Source: Sphingomonadales bacterium (GTDB taxonomy: Bacteria > Pseudomonadota > Alphaproteobacteria > Sphingomonadales > Sphingomonadaceae). Taken from it: a stretch of DNA of 47,437 nucleotides. The DNA lies in contig JAFKLT010000070.1 in NCBI GenBank assembly GCA_017309275.1, positions 1 through 47,437 of the forward strand. The letters are read 5' to 3'. Under the pieces are notes generated by a model. The model worked only from the letters and a program-made list of their open reading frames with translations. It made no database searches and was not told the origin of the DNA. The translations under genes and the position numbers were made by a program. This document shows positions 7,696 to 16,405 of this stretch, piece after piece (within the stretch, counting starts at the first letter, position 1; the number at the start of each line of letters is the position of its first letter).

Positions 7696-8631
7696 CTAGC
7701 TCCCGGCGTCGGACAGCGCGGCGAGTTGGCCGTCGTCCAGCACCACAGCCTCGCTGCCCAATATCTCGTCGAGTTGCTCGATCGACGTCGCGCTTGCGAT
7801 CGGCGCGGTAACCCCCGGTTGGGCGGCGACCCAGGCCAGTGCGATCTGCGACAGGGTCGCCCCGGTCTCGGCGGCGATGCGATCCATGACGGCGAGGACG
7901 GCCGGCCCCTTGCCCTCCATATAGGGTTTGACGCGCGCGCCGCGCGGGCTCTTCCCCAGGTCGTCGACGCCCCGATACTTGCCCGACAGATAGCCGGAAG
8001 CGAGGCTGAAATAGGTGACGACGCCCAGCCCCTGATCGACGCACAATTGCTGCAGCGCGCCTTCATATTGCGCGCGGTCGAGCAGGTTCAGCTCGGGCTG
8101 CATCACCGTGAAGCGCGGCAGCCGCTTTTCGTCCGACACGCGCAGCGCCTCGGCCAGGCGGTCGGCCGAATAGTTGGATGCGCCGATCGCGCGCACCGTG
8201 CCGGCGTCCATCAGTTCGGCAAAGGCACCCAGAACCTCGTCGAGCGGCACGTCGGGGTCGTCCTTGTGCGCGAAATAGAGATCGATCGTATCGACGCCGA
8301 GCCGGTCGAGCGATCCCTTCACCGCGTCGCGAATGCGATCGGGCTGAAGGCCGCCGGGCATCATGCCGACCTTGGTGGCGACAAGAATCCTGTCGCGTGC
8401 ACCGCTCCCCTTCAGCCACGCGCCCATCATGCTCTCGGACTCGCCGCCCTTGTGGCCCGGCACCCACGCCGAATAGACGTCGGCGGTGTCGACCATCCCG
8501 CCGCCACGTTCGACGAAGCGGTCGAGCACGGCGAAGCTCGCCTCGCGGCCCGCGGTCATCCCGAACACGTTTCCGCCCAGGACGAAGGGCCGGATGGAAA
8601 GGCCGCTCTGGCCCAATGCGCGTTCGGTCAT
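7696..8631 (-). CDS. Aldo/keto reductase
   Basis: The 311-residue TIM-barrel NADPH oxidoreductase has the tetrad in place: D48, Y53, K87 and H122 (DTADVYSAW, ATKVGM, YFAHKDD). The family's C-terminal cofactor region is present (APIASATSIEQLDEIL). The substrate cannot be read from sequence; it resembles the YajO/Tas-type group. Its ATG overlaps the GDPD stop (ATGA), so it is the last gene of the four-gene operon headed by the Popeye-like protein. Confidence 0.92.
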   Translation of the reverse strand: MTERALGQSGLSIRPFVLGGNVFGMTAGREASFAVLDRFVERGGGMVDTADVYSAWVPGHKGGESESMMGAWLKGSGARDRILVATKVGMMPGGLQPDRIRDAVKGSLDRLGVDTIDLYFAHKDDPDVPLDEVLGAFAELMDAGTVRAIGASNYSADRLAEALRVSDEKRLPRFTVMQPELNLLDRAQYEGALQQLCVDQGLGVVTYFSLASGYLSGKYRGVDDLGKSPRGARVKPYMEGKGPAVLAVMDRIAAETGATLSQIALAWVAAQPGVTAPIASATSIEQLDEILGSEAVVLDDGQLAALSDAGS

Positions 8632-9701
8632 TTTGCGGATTCCTTCTGCACGGCCGGGACGGCTTCGCGCGGATTGTCGCTGAAAAGCCCGTCGATGCCG
8701 GTCTTGAGATAGGCGTCGATTTCGGCCGCCAGGTCGCCGTGGCCGGCCGGATTGATCCCGCCCTTGTCGCCCAGCGGCAGGAAATAATTCTCGCGGCGAA
8801 AGGTCCAGGGATGGACCTTCAGCCCCGCCGCATGCGCGTCGCGCACCAGGCTGGTCGGGTCGCCCAGCGTGCCGAGGGTGCCGCGCGGGATCACCATCGA
8901 CTTGTTCGGGCCGATGCCGTCGGCATAGGCGGCGACCGCCTTCAGCCCTGCGGGCGAGGCCATCGCCGCATAGGTCGCTTTCGCATCGTCGGCGGGGCCG
9001 CCCTCGGCGTCCATGAGCTGGATCAGCGGCAGGTCGCTCTTCGCCCGGATCGCCTTGAGGTTCGCGACCTCGAAGCTCTGGATAAAGACCGGCGCGGTGC
9101 GGCCCCGATATCCATATTCGGCCAGGATCGCGAGCAGCGGCGCTTCGTGCGGCAGGCCGATCGCGGTGAAATAGCTTGGATGCTTGGTTTCGGGATAGAC
9201 GCCGATCGGCTTTGCCCGCCCCTTGTTGACCTGGACGAGCAGGTCGAGGATCTCGGCGAAAGTCGGAACCTGGTATTTTCCGTCATAATCGGTCGACCGC
9301 AGCTTCGGCAGCCGCTCCTTCGCGCGCAGCGTCTTCAGCTCGGCGAGCGTGAAATCCTCGGTGAACCAGCCCGTGACGTCCTTGCCGTCGATCTTTTTCG
9401 TGGCCTTGCGGCCCGCGAACTCGGGATGGTCGGCGACGTCGGTCGTCTCCGATATCTCGTTTTCGTGCCGCGCGACGAGGACGCCGTCCTTTGTCAGCAC
9501 CAGATCGGGTTCGATGAAATCGGCGCCCTGCTCGATCGCGAGCGTATAGCTTGCGATCGTATGTTCGGGACGCTCGCCCGACGCGCCGCGATGCGCGATG
9601 ACGATCGGTGGCTGGCCATCCAGCGTCGGCTGCGCCGCCATCGGTTCAGCGCCGCAGCCGGTCAGCAGCAGCGCCAGCGCGGCCGCGCGCCAGCCCCTCA
9701 T
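8628..9701 (-). CDS. Lipoprotein glycerophosphodiester phosphodiesterase
   Basis: The 357-residue enzyme hydrolyses deacylated phospholipids to glycerol-3-phosphate and an alcohol. The signal ends in lipobox LLTGC (Cys near residue 16), so it is placed as a periplasmic lipoprotein like GlpQ. The GDPD core is clear: VIAHRGASGERPEHT, then FIEPDLVLTKDGVLVARHE and a late GLFSDNP. It is coupled by ATGA overlaps at both ends, to the ArsC-family gene upstream and to the aldo/keto reductase downstream. Confidence 0.94.
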   Translation of the reverse strand: MRGWRAAALALLLTGCGAEPMAAQPTLDGQPPIVIAHRGASGERPEHTIASYTLAIEQGADFIEPDLVLTKDGVLVARHENEISETTDVADHPEFAGRKATKKIDGKDVTGWFTEDFTLAELKTLRAKERLPKLRSTDYDGKYQVPTFAEILDLLVQVNKGRAKPIGVYPETKHPSYFTAIGLPHEAPLLAILAEYGYRGRTAPVFIQSFEVANLKAIRAKSDLPLIQLMDAEGGPADDAKATYAAMASPAGLKAVAAYADGIGPNKSMVIPRGTLGTLGDPTSLVRDAHAAGLKVHPWTFRRENYFLPLGDKGGINPAGHGDLAAEIDAYLKTGIDGLFSDNPREAVPAVQKESAK

Positions 9702-10045
9702 GCAAAGCGCTTCTGCCAGTCATCGGCGGCGAAACCCACGCTCAGCCCGCTCGCGCTTTCGACGACGGGGCGGCGGATCATTGCCGGCTGATCGAGCATC
9801 AGCGCCTGCGCCGATGCGGCGTCGAGCCCGTCCTTCGCGGCGTCGGGCAGCTTGCGAAAGGTGGTGCCCGCCTTGTTGAGCAGCTTTTCCCAGCCGATGT
9901 CGCCGACCCAGCCCTGCAGCTTGCCGGGATCGAGCCCGTCCTTGCGGAAATCGTGGAACCGGTACGCCACGCCATGATCGTCGAGCCAGCGGCGCGCCTT
10001 CTTCACCGTGTCGCAGTTGGGGATGCCATAGAGAATCATCGTCAT
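9698..10045 (-). CDS. ArsC/Spx-family YffB-type protein
   Basis: The 115-residue thioredoxin-fold protein begins MTMILYGIPNCDTVKKARRW. Cys followed by DTVKKAR is the YffB/ArsC-like active-site pattern. IRRPVVE is the conserved second half. YffB proteins are probable glutathione-dependent thiol reductases; true arsenate reduction is not implied. The start at 10045 is chosen because the upstream gene stops at 10050 (4-base gap). Met3 at 10039 is possible. The stop overlaps the GDPD ATG. Confidence 0.88.
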   Translation of the reverse strand: MTMILYGIPNCDTVKKARRWLDDHGVAYRFHDFRKDGLDPGKLQGWVGDIGWEKLLNKAGTTFRKLPDAAKDGLDAASAQALMLDQPAMIRRPVVESASGLSVGFAADDWQKRFA

Positions 10046-10049
10046 GCCG

Positions 10050-10727
10050 TCAGGATAACGGCGGCATCTCCGCAAGGCGAGTGTTTGCGCTCGCCAATTT
10101 CCCGCGCAGCGCGCGCGCGAAGCCTTCGTGCAAGGCGCCCGCCACGTCGGGATGCTCGGCCAGATAGGCGCGCAGGCCCGCGGCGGGGATGAACCACAGC
10201 CGCGCGTTGCTGGTCAGCACCACGGTGCCCGTCGCATGCGCGCCGTCCAGGACCGTCGCCTCGCCGATCAGCGCGCCGCCCGCGAGCGCGCCGACGTCGG
10301 CGCCGTCGCGGCGAATCGTCGCCGTCCCCTCGGCCATGTAGAAGAGGCACGGCGCGGCCTCGTTCTCGCGGATCAGCATCTCGCCCCGCCGCGCCGATAT
10401 CCAGTGCCCCTGGTCGATCAGCATCCGCGCGCTCGCCGCGCCCAGCCGCTCGAAGTGGCGATCGCGCAGCTCCTGTTCCTCGGCGGTGAAGCTGACCTTC
10501 GCATTGCTCAGCCACAGCCGCGCGATCAGGCCCAGGTTGACCAGCAGGATCGCGATGATCAGCAGCGTATAGCCGCCGCCGCTCCACCCCATGATCGCCA
10601 CGGGAAGCGCCAGCAGCGCCGCGACCGCCAGCCCGATGCGGACATGATCGACGCGCACGACGAGGCTGGCTGCAAGCAGCACGAGAAGCGCCCCATAACC
10701 GAACCAAGTCGGATCGAAACTGGCCAT
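10050..10727 (-). CDS. Popeye-like membrane protein with cyclic-nucleotide-binding fold
   Basis: The 225-residue protein has three close membrane helices (about 8-25, 30-48 and 53-73), then a linker FTAEEQELRDRHFERLG and a CRP-type beta-roll (about 95-210: GEMLIRENEAAPCLFYMAEGTATI broken here, later GGALIGEATVLDG). Three helices followed by a cNMP-like domain with this linker is the Popeye (POPDC) architecture, which has bacterial relatives. The phosphate-binding cassette keeps GE, but the usual arginine is missing (GAHATGTV), so cAMP binding by the CRP mode is doubtful. It is the first gene of the operon with yffB-like, GDPD and aldo/keto reductase genes. The alternative is a generic membrane-anchored cNMP-domain protein. 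Confidence 0.75.
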   Translation of the reverse strand: MASFDPTWFGYGALLVLLAASLVVRVDHVRIGLAVAALLALPVAIMGWSGGGYTLLIIAILLVNLGLIARLWLSNAKVSFTAEEQELRDRHFERLGAASARMLIDQGHWISARRGEMLIRENEAAPCLFYMAEGTATIRRDGADVGALAGGALIGEATVLDGAHATGTVVLTSNARLWFIPAAGLRAYLAEHPDVAGALHEGFARALRGKLASANTRLAEMPPLS

Positions 10728-10861
10728 AGAATATCTTTTTTGCGTCGTGGCCCCACATGGACCACTAGTCGAATAACGTTACCGATTGTCGAACGCCTTG
10801 GACGCGCACCCCACAGTGCGACCGCAACATCGCAATAAATTATCATTTTCGCGCACAAAGA

Positions 10862-10888
10862 AAAGGCTTCGATACGAAAAATGCCTTT
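10862..10888 (+). promoter_or_regulatory. Hairpin in the leader region of the DAHP synthase gene
   Basis: The 258-bp divergent region between the Popeye-like gene and the DAHP synthase gene is AT-rich in its middle. It holds an inverted repeat: outer arms AAAGGC (10862-10867) and GCCTTT (10883-10888), inner arms TTCG/CGAA around an ATA loop, with an AAAT bulge. It ends 97 bases before the ATG. It could be a leader-RNA element or an operator. No T-run follows, and no aromatic-rich leader peptide with a ribosome site was found. Confidence 0.35.
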
Positions 10889-10985
10889 GGATGCTAATTT
10901 TCTTTGCCTTGCCTAGGGCGCTCATTCGCGTCATGGCGACGCGCGATTCGCATTTTGGCCGAATTTTACGTAGAAGACGATTGTT

Positions 10986-12359
10986 ATGACGCAACCTTGG
11001 CAACCGCATAGCTGGCGCTCGCACGAAGCCCGTCAGCTCCCGACCTATTCCGACGACGCCGCGCTCGCGGCGGCCGAGAAGGAACTTGCCGGCTATCCGC
11101 CGCTGGTCTTTGCGGGCGAGGCGCGCGACCTGACGAACGAACTCGGCCGCGTTGCCGAGGGCAAGGCCTTCCTGCTTCAGGGCGGCGATTGCGCCGAAAG
11201 CTTTGCCGAGTTCCACCCGAACAACATCCGCGACACCTTCCGCGTGCTGCTGCAGATGGCGGTCGTGCTGACCTTCGCATCGAAGATGCCGGTCGTGAAG
11301 CTGGGCCGCATGGCGGGCCAGTTCGCCAAGCCCCGCTCGGCCGACATGGAAGATATCGACGGCGTCTCGCTGCCCAGCTATCGCGGCGACATCATCAACG
11401 ACATCGGCTTCGAGGCCGCGGGCCGCGAACCCGATCCGCAACGGATGGTAAAGGCGTACAACCAGTCGGCGGCGACGCTGAACCTGCTCCGCGCCTTCGC
11501 GGGCGGCGGCTATGCCAACCTGCACCAGGTCAACGCCTGGACGCACGACTTCATGGACCGCAGCCCCTGGGCCAAGAAATATCAGGAAACCGCCGCGCGC
11601 ATTTCGGAGGCGCTGGCCTTCATGGAAGCCTGCGGCGTGACGCCGGAAACGGTGCCCCAGATCAAGGGCACCAGCTTCTACACCAGCCACGAGGCGCTGT
11701 TGCTGCCCTATGAGCAGGCGCTGACCCGCCAGGACAGCCTGACCGGCGGCTGGTACGACACGTCGGGCCACATGCTGTGGGTCGGCGACCGCACCCGCTT
11801 CGAAGGCTCGGCGCACATCGAATATCTGCGCGGCATCGGCAATCCCGTCGGCATGAAGTGCGGCCCCAGCCTGGAGGCCGATACGCTGCTGCGCCTGCTC
11901 GACACGCTGAACCCGAACCATGTGCCCGGCCGCATGACGCTGATCACGCGCTACGGCCACGACAAGATCGAGGCGCACCTGCCGAAGCTGGTTCGCGCGG
12001 TGAAGGAATCGGGTCACCCCGTCGTCTGGTCGTGCGACCCGATGCACGGCAATGTCATCAAGACGAACAATGGATACAAGACGCGCCCGTTCGAGCGCAT
12101 CCTGGCCGAGGTTCGCGGCTTCTTCGCGGTCCACCGCGCCGAAGGCACGCACGGCGGCGGCATCCATATCGAAATGACCGGCCAGAACGTCACCGAATGC
12201 ACCGGCGGCGCGATGGACGTGACCCAGATGGACCTGGCCGATCGCTATCACACGCATTGCGACCCGCGCCTCAACGCCGGCCAGTCGCTGGAACTGGCTT
12301 TCCTGCTGGCAGAGATGCTGAATCAGGAAATTTCGGATCGCGCCAAGCAGGCGGCCTGA
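10986..12359 (+). CDS. Class II 3-deoxy-7-phosphoheptulonate (DAHP) synthase
   Basis: The 457-residue enzyme condenses phosphoenolpyruvate and erythrose-4-phosphate, the entry to the shikimate pathway. It is the class II (plant/Mycobacterium) type: the N-terminus [17 protein letters not shown], metal-site cysteine in [25 protein letters not shown], and [13 protein letters not shown]. It is unrelated in sequence to E. coli AroG/F/H. The ATG follows an AGAAGA ribosome site. The gene stands alone and converges on the M28 peptidase gene, with a palindromic repeat between them. Confidence 0.96.
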   Translation: MTQPWQPHSWRSHEARQLPTYSDDAALAAAEKELAGYPPLVFAGEARDLTNELGRVAEGKAFLLQGGDCAESFAEFHPNNIRDTFRVLLQMAVVLTFASKMPVVKLGRMAGQFAKPRSADMEDIDGVSLPSYRGDIINDIGFEAAGREPDPQRMVKAYNQSAATLNLLRAFAGGGYANLHQVNAWTHDFMDRSPWAKKYQETAARISEALAFMEACGVTPETVPQIKGTSFYTSHEALLLPYEQALTRQDSLTGGWYDTSGHMLWVGDRTRFEGSAHIEYLRGIGNPVGMKCGPSLEADTLLRLLDTLNPNHVPGRMTLITRYGHDKIEAHLPKLVRAVKESGHPVVWSCDPMHGNVIKTNNGYKTRPFERILAEVRGFFAVHRAEGTHGGGIHIEMTGQNVTECTGGAMDVTQMDLADRYHTHCDPRLNAGQSLELAFLLAEMLNQEISDRAKQAA

Positions 12360-12367
12360 TCGCGCCT

Positions 12368-12437
12368 CGTCATTGCGGGCGAAGCGAGGCAATCCAAAGT
12401 CGCGTAAACGCTCTGGATTGCTTCGCTCGCAATGACG
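12368..12437. repeat. Palindromic ATTGCGAGCGAAGC-type repeat, copy 1
   Basis: The left arm begins CGTCATTGCGGGCGAAGC. The right arm is its inverse, ending GCTTCGCTCGCAATGACG. Together they can form a long hairpin with a 5-base bulge in the left arm (extra CGAGG). It lies between two convergent genes. The same family, widespread in alphaproteobacteria, recurs at 16314-16398. It probably acts as a bidirectional transcription or RNA-processing signal (inference). Confidence 0.85.
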
Positions 12438-12441
12438 GTGA

Positions 12442-12472
12442 AATTACCGGCCCGGTAGAATTACCGGCCCGG
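12442..12472. repeat. 14-bp direct repeat over the peptidase stop codon
   Basis: AATTACCGGCCCGG occurs at 12442-12455 and again at 12459-12472. The second copy contains the TAA stop and last codons of the M28 peptidase gene, so the first looks like a local duplication of the gene end. Confidence 0.7.
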
Positions 12473-13978
12473 CCAGCGCTTCGTATCGGCGAACGCGCGC
12501 CCCAGCGCGACGTGCAGGTCGGCATCCTCGGCCGCGCCGCCCAGCGGCACCTTGTCCGAAAATTCGTCGGCGGGCCCATGATAGTCGCTGCCCAGGAATT
12601 TCTCCAGCAGCGCCATGTCCGAAAAGCTGCCCCCGACCATCAATGAGGTGACGCCCTTCGCGCCGAGCGCCCAGCCGTCCTGGCGCTGGATGAAGGCATC
12701 GGCCTCGCCATCCTCGTCCAGCTTGCGGCCCAACTTGGTCGCCACGTCGCGGATCACCGCGTCATAGGCGGGCTTGCCGCGCCCGATCGTTGCGACCGGC
12801 GTGCCGCGCGGAGAGATGGCGATCGTGTCGATGTTGAGCGCGACCGTGATGTCGGCCAGCGGCACCACCGGATGGTCGGCGAAGTGATGCGCGCCGAGCA
12901 GGCCCTTTTCCTCGGCCGTCGTCGCCATGAAATAAATGTCGCGATCGGGACGCTCGCCGGCCGCGAGGCGCTTTGCGACCGCGGTCAGCACCGCGATGCC
13001 GCTCGCATTGTCGACCGCGCCGTTGCAGATGCGATCGGCGGCGCCTTCGGGCGCGCAAATGCCCAGATGGTCCCAATGGCCCAGGAAAAGCACCGCCTTG
13101 CCGTCGGGCTTCGCACCCGGCAGCTTCGCGACGATATTGTTGCTCTCGTACCGGCGCACCGACGAGGTCGTCGCCAGGTCGACCGTCGCCGGCAGGGTGA
13201 AGCCCTTGTAGCTTCCCGACTGCGCGGCATCGCGCAGCGCCTTGGCGTCCTGCCCCGCCTTCTTGAACAGCGCGTCGGCGGCGACCGGCGACAGGAAGCC
13301 GGTCACCGGTGCGCTCTGCGCGGCGGAGGCGAGCCGCGTCGTCTTGCCGCCGAGCGAATTCTGAAGCTGCGACCAGGGCGTCGCGTCGGTCGCGATCACC
13401 AGCACGGCGCTCGCCCCCGCTTCGGCCAGAAGCTGCCGCCGTTCGCGATAGCGCGGCAATTTGTCGCCAAAGGGCGCATTGTCATAAAGCATGACCGCGA
13501 CCTTGCCCTTGACGTCGGCATTGACCCGGCCCGCCGCGCCGAGGCCATAGCCGACGAAGACGACCGGCAGGTTCGCCAGCGAAACCGATGCGTCGCGGCC
13601 GGTCAGGATCACGCCGTCATCGCCAAGCGGAACCTCGCGGCCGCCGATCTTGAACTTCGCCGATCCGCCGATCGCCTGCGTCTCGATCAGCGGTACGCCC
13701 TGCAGCCAGGGCGTCGCGCTGCCCGGAACGGGTTCCAGGCCCAGCTTCGCCCATTCGCCGACGACATAGGCGATGGTGCGATCCTCGCCCTCGGTGCCGG
13801 GGGCGCGTCCCTCGAACGCATCGCTCGACAATATCTTGATATGCTCGGCAAGTTCGGCCTCGGTGACCGGCGCGTCCCCCTTGGCGGGCGCGGCAAAGGC
13901 GGTCGGGGCGGCGAAAGCGACGAGAGCGGCGGCCGCGATGGCGGCCCGGAAACGGTTGGTTTTCATGGGGTGCCGCAT
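12461..13978 (-). CDS. Secreted M28-family zinc metallopeptidase
   Basis: The 505-residue protein has a signal peptide (RAAIAAAALVAFAAPTAFA) and then a protease-associated insertion. The M28 catalytic domain follows: FLGHWDHLG with the metal ligands H and D, GAVDNASGIAVL, and TTAEEKGLLGAHHF with the catalytic Glu pair. A later acidic/His stretch (YHGPADEFSD) supplies the last ligand. Such proteins are aminopeptidases of the periplasm. The start at 13978 (MRHPMKTNRF) has GGCGGA upstream; Met5 at 13966 is equally compatible with export. It lies 52 bp after the CitE-like gene, possibly in one unit with it. Confidence 0.92.
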   Translation of the reverse strand: MRHPMKTNRFRAAIAAAALVAFAAPTAFAAPAKGDAPVTEAELAEHIKILSSDAFEGRAPGTEGEDRTIAYVVGEWAKLGLEPVPGSATPWLQGVPLIETQAIGGSAKFKIGGREVPLGDDGVILTGRDASVSLANLPVVFVGYGLGAAGRVNADVKGKVAVMLYDNAPFGDKLPRYRERRQLLAEAGASAVLVIATDATPWSQLQNSLGGKTTRLASAAQSAPVTGFLSPVAADALFKKAGQDAKALRDAAQSGSYKGFTLPATVDLATTSSVRRYESNNIVAKLPGAKPDGKAVLFLGHWDHLGICAPEGAADRICNGAVDNASGIAVLTAVAKRLAAGERPDRDIYFMATTAEEKGLLGAHHFADHPVVPLADITVALNIDTIAISPRGTPVATIGRGKPAYDAVIRDVATKLGRKLDEDGEADAFIQRQDGWALGAKGVTSLMVGGSFSDMALLEKFLGSDYHGPADEFSDKVPLGGAAEDADLHVALGRAFADTKRWPGR

Positions 13979-14030
13979 CGCATTTCCGCCGCGGACAGGC
14001 AAGCCGCGTTCGTCGAACGACGAACGGCGG

Positions 14031-14840
14031 CTATCGCCCTGCCCGCTCCAGCAACGCGCGCGCGGCGGCGACGTGCATATCCTCGATCATCCGGCCGTCG
14101 TGGCGCTGCGCGCCGCCGGTTGCGGCGGCCACCAGAGCCTCGGCCACCGCAATCTCGCGCTCCGACGGGGCGAAGGCCGCATTGCACGGGTCGACCTGCG
14201 ACGGGTGGATCAGCGTCTTGCCGTCGAACCCCAGGCGCCGGCCTTCGGCGGCTTCGGCCGCGAAACCCGCCGCGTCGTCGATCGCGTTGTACACGCCGTC
14301 GAAGCACCAGGCGCCCGATGCGCGCGCGGCAAGGACGATCGCCTGGATCGCGTGGCTCATCGCGCCGCGGTCCATGCCGTCGGGCAGTTTCAATTCATGC
14401 GCCAGGTCGTTGAGCCCGGCGATCAGGCCGAAGACGACCCGATCGGCGGCGATGTCGCGCGCGGCATAGATGGCAACCGGGGTCTCGATCATCGCGAGGA
14501 TCGGCACGCCCAGCGCGCGGACCGGCTCCAGGTCGGCGACGGCGTCGACCTTGGGCAGCACGACGGCGTCGACCGCCAGGCCATAGAGCGCCGTGATGTC
14601 GGCCTCCTGCTCGAAGCTGCCCGTCGCATTGACGCGCACCGCGACGCGCTTCCCCGGATAGCCCGCCTCGACCGCGCGGCGCATCGCCTCGCGCGCCTCG
14701 ATCTTGCGGTCGCCGGGCACCGCATCCTCCAGGTCGATGATCAGCATGTCGGCGGCGAGCCCCTGCGCCTTTTCCAGCGCACGGGCGTTCGACCCGGGAA
14801 CATAGAGCAGCGAGCGGGGCGGATAGTCACTTGGCGTCAT
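14031..14840 (-). CDS. HpcH/HpaI-family CoA-ester lyase (CitE-like)
   Basis: The 269-residue TIM-barrel protein has the CitE-like signatures PRSLLYVPGSN, IIDLEDAVPGDRK, VVLPKVD and KTLIHPSQV. Stand-alone members without citD/citF act on malyl-CoA, citramalyl-CoA or related esters, not in citrate lyase (family knowledge). The exact substrate is undetermined. The ATG at 14840 has AGAAAAG upstream. The long frame extension beyond it is antisense to the SPFH gene and is not coding. Confidence 0.9.
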   Translation of the reverse strand: MTPSDYPPRSLLYVPGSNARALEKAQGLAADMLIIDLEDAVPGDRKIEAREAMRRAVEAGYPGKRVAVRVNATGSFEQEADITALYGLAVDAVVLPKVDAVADLEPVRALGVPILAMIETPVAIYAARDIAADRVVFGLIAGLNDLAHELKLPDGMDRGAMSHAIQAIVLAARASGAWCFDGVYNAIDDAAGFAAEAAEGRRLGFDGKTLIHPSQVDPCNAAFAPSEREIAVAEALVAAATGGAQRHDGRMIEDMHVAAARALLERAGR

Positions 14841-14924
14841 GCGCTTTTCTGTGGCGCAGACGCGCCATTGCCGCAATAAGGAACCGGGTCTGCAAAGTGG
14901 TAATTTTGCGAGAGGGGATGATCG

Positions 14925-15836
14925 ATGGAATTCGCGCTTGCACTGGTGGTCCTGGCCCTGGTGTTCCTGATCTGGGCGCTGACGCCCGTTCGGCAGGGCT
15001 ATGCCTATACGATCGAGCGTTTCGGCCGCTACACCCACACCGCCCAGCCCGGGCTGAACTTCATCATGCCGATCTTCGACCGCGTCGGTCGCAAGGTGAA
15101 CATGATGGAACAGGTGCTCGACATTCCCGGGCAGGAAATCATCACCAAGGACAATGCGATGGTCGCGGTCGACGGCGTCGTCTTCTTCCAGGTGCTCGAC
15201 GCCGCCAAGGCCGCCTATGAAGTCAGCGACCTGTATCTGGCGATCATGAACCTCACGACGACGAACCTGCGCACCGTGATGGGGTCGATGGACCTCGACG
15301 AAACGCTGTCGAAGCGCGACGAGATCAACACCCGCCTGCTGCACGTCGTCGACGATGCGACGACGCCGTGGGGCGTCAAGATCACCCGCGTCGAGATCAA
15401 GGACATTCGTCCGCCCGCCGATATTTCGAACGCGATGGCGCGCCAGATGAAGGCCGAACGCGAAAAGCGCGCGAACATCCTGGAGGCAGAGGGCATGCGC
15501 GCGTCGGAAATCCTGCGCGCCGAGGGCGAAAAGGCCGGCCAGATCCTGCAGGCCGAGGGTCGCCGCGAAGCCGCCTTCCGCGACGCCGAGGCCCGCGAGC
15601 GCGAGGCCGAAGCCGAAGCGAAGGCGACGCAGATGGTGTCGGACGCGATCGCGAGCGGCAACGCGCAGGCGATCAATTACTTCATCGCGCAGAAATATGT
15701 CGAGGCGGTGAGCCAGTTCGCGACCAGCCCGAACAGCAAGACCATCCTCTTCCCGGTCGAGGCGACGCAGCTGATCGGCACGCTGGGCGGGATCGGCGAA
15801 CTCGCCAGGGATGCGATCGAACGCAAGGGAGCCTGA
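14925..15836 (+). CDS. qmcA: SPFH/band-7 (QmcA-type) membrane protein
   Basis: The 303-residue stomatin-like scaffold protein has an N-terminal membrane helix (about 3-20). The SPFH domain follows ([13 protein letters not shown]... about 25-185), then a charged coiled-coil rich in AEGxRxxxILRAEGE repeats (about 185-240). Such proteins form rings at the inner membrane and modulate FtsH or membrane domains. GAGAGGGG precedes the ATG. It is directly followed by nfeD after one base, the conserved slipin-NfeD pairing. Confidence 0.93.
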   Translation: MEFALALVVLALVFLIWALTPVRQGYAYTIERFGRYTHTAQPGLNFIMPIFDRVGRKVNMMEQVLDIPGQEIITKDNAMVAVDGVVFFQVLDAAKAAYEVSDLYLAIMNLTTTNLRTVMGSMDLDETLSKRDEINTRLLHVVDDATTPWGVKITRVEIKDIRPPADISNAMARQMKAEREKRANILEAEGMRASEILRAEGEKAGQILQAEGRREAAFRDAEAREREAEAEAKATQMVSDAIASGNAQAINYFIAQKYVEAVSQFATSPNSKTILFPVEATQLIGTLGGIGELARDAIERKGA

Positions 15837-15837
15837 T

Positions 15838-16284
15838 ATGGCCGACTGGCTGAACAATATGGAACCGCATTGGGCGTGGCTCTCGCTCGGCGTCCTGCTC
15901 GCCGCGGCCGAAATCGTCGCGCCGGGCTTTTTCCTGATCTGGATCGGCGCGGCGGCGATCGTCACCGGCGTCATCGCCTGGATCGTGCCGCTCAGCATCC
16001 CGCTTCAGCTCGGCATCTTTGCGATCCTGTCGTTCGTGGCGCTCTATGGCGGGCGCCGCTGGCTGAAGGCGAACCCGATCACCTCGACCGATCCGCACCT
16101 GAACCAGCGCGGCGACCGGCTGGTCGGCGAAGTGCTGACGGTGACGAAGGCGATCGAGGATGGCCGTGGCCGCGCCAAGGTCGGCGACGGCGAATGGCCC
16201 GTGCGCGGTCCCGACATCGCCGAGGGCGGCAAGGTCCGCGTCGTCAGCGCCGATGGCGGCGTGCTCCTGGTCGAACCCGCCTGA
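15838..16284 (+). CDS. NfeD-family membrane protein
   Basis: The 148-residue protein has two or three membrane helices at about 18-70 (AWLSLGVLLAAAEIVAPGFF and LGIFAILSFVALYG). A C-terminal OB-fold domain follows (residues 85-148, ending GGVLLVEPA). This is the short NfeD type that partners SPFH proteins. The ATG at 15838 follows the qmcA TGA by one base, and TGATATG suggests translational coupling. It converges on the acetyltransferase gene, with a palindromic repeat between. Confidence 0.92.
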   Translation: MADWLNNMEPHWAWLSLGVLLAAAEIVAPGFFLIWIGAAAIVTGVIAWIVPLSIPLQLGIFAILSFVALYGGRRWLKANPITSTDPHLNQRGDRLVGEVLTVTKAIEDGRGRAKVGDGEWPVRGPDIAEGGKVRVVSADGGVLLVEPA

Positions 16285-16313
16285 CGCGCAAGAACGCCGT
16301 CACCCAACACCTT

Positions 16314-16398
16314 CGTCATTGCGAGCGAAGCGAAGCAATCCAGGGCGGTTTACACCCACTCCGGTTTGCCGCGTCGCCTTCGGCTCCTCGCAATGACG
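16314..16398. repeat. Palindromic ATTGCGAGCGAAGC-type repeat, copy 2
   Basis: The left arm is CGTCATTGCGAGCGAAGC plus GAAGCAATCCAG. The right arm ends GAGGAGCC-type sequence inverted (GGCTCCTCGCAATGACG). The arms come from two variants of the same repeat family placed head to head, so the hairpin is perfect only in the outer 12 bases. Like copy 1, it occupies a convergent gap (nfeD/acetyltransferase). Confidence 0.8.
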
Positions 16399-16405
16399 CC
16401 GAATC

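Noticed and set aside
10786-10989. 67-codon plus-strand frame in the DAHP synthase leader, considered as an attenuator peptide
   Set aside because: It has no ribosome site and ends just inside the synthase gene; aromatic residues (Y, W, FF) are few, and no alternative terminator follows.
12360-12460. CRISPR-like or insertion-sequence end suggested by the inverted repeat
   Set aside because: It is one palindromic unit with no spacers, no transposase gene and no target duplication; the same element recurs singly at 16314.
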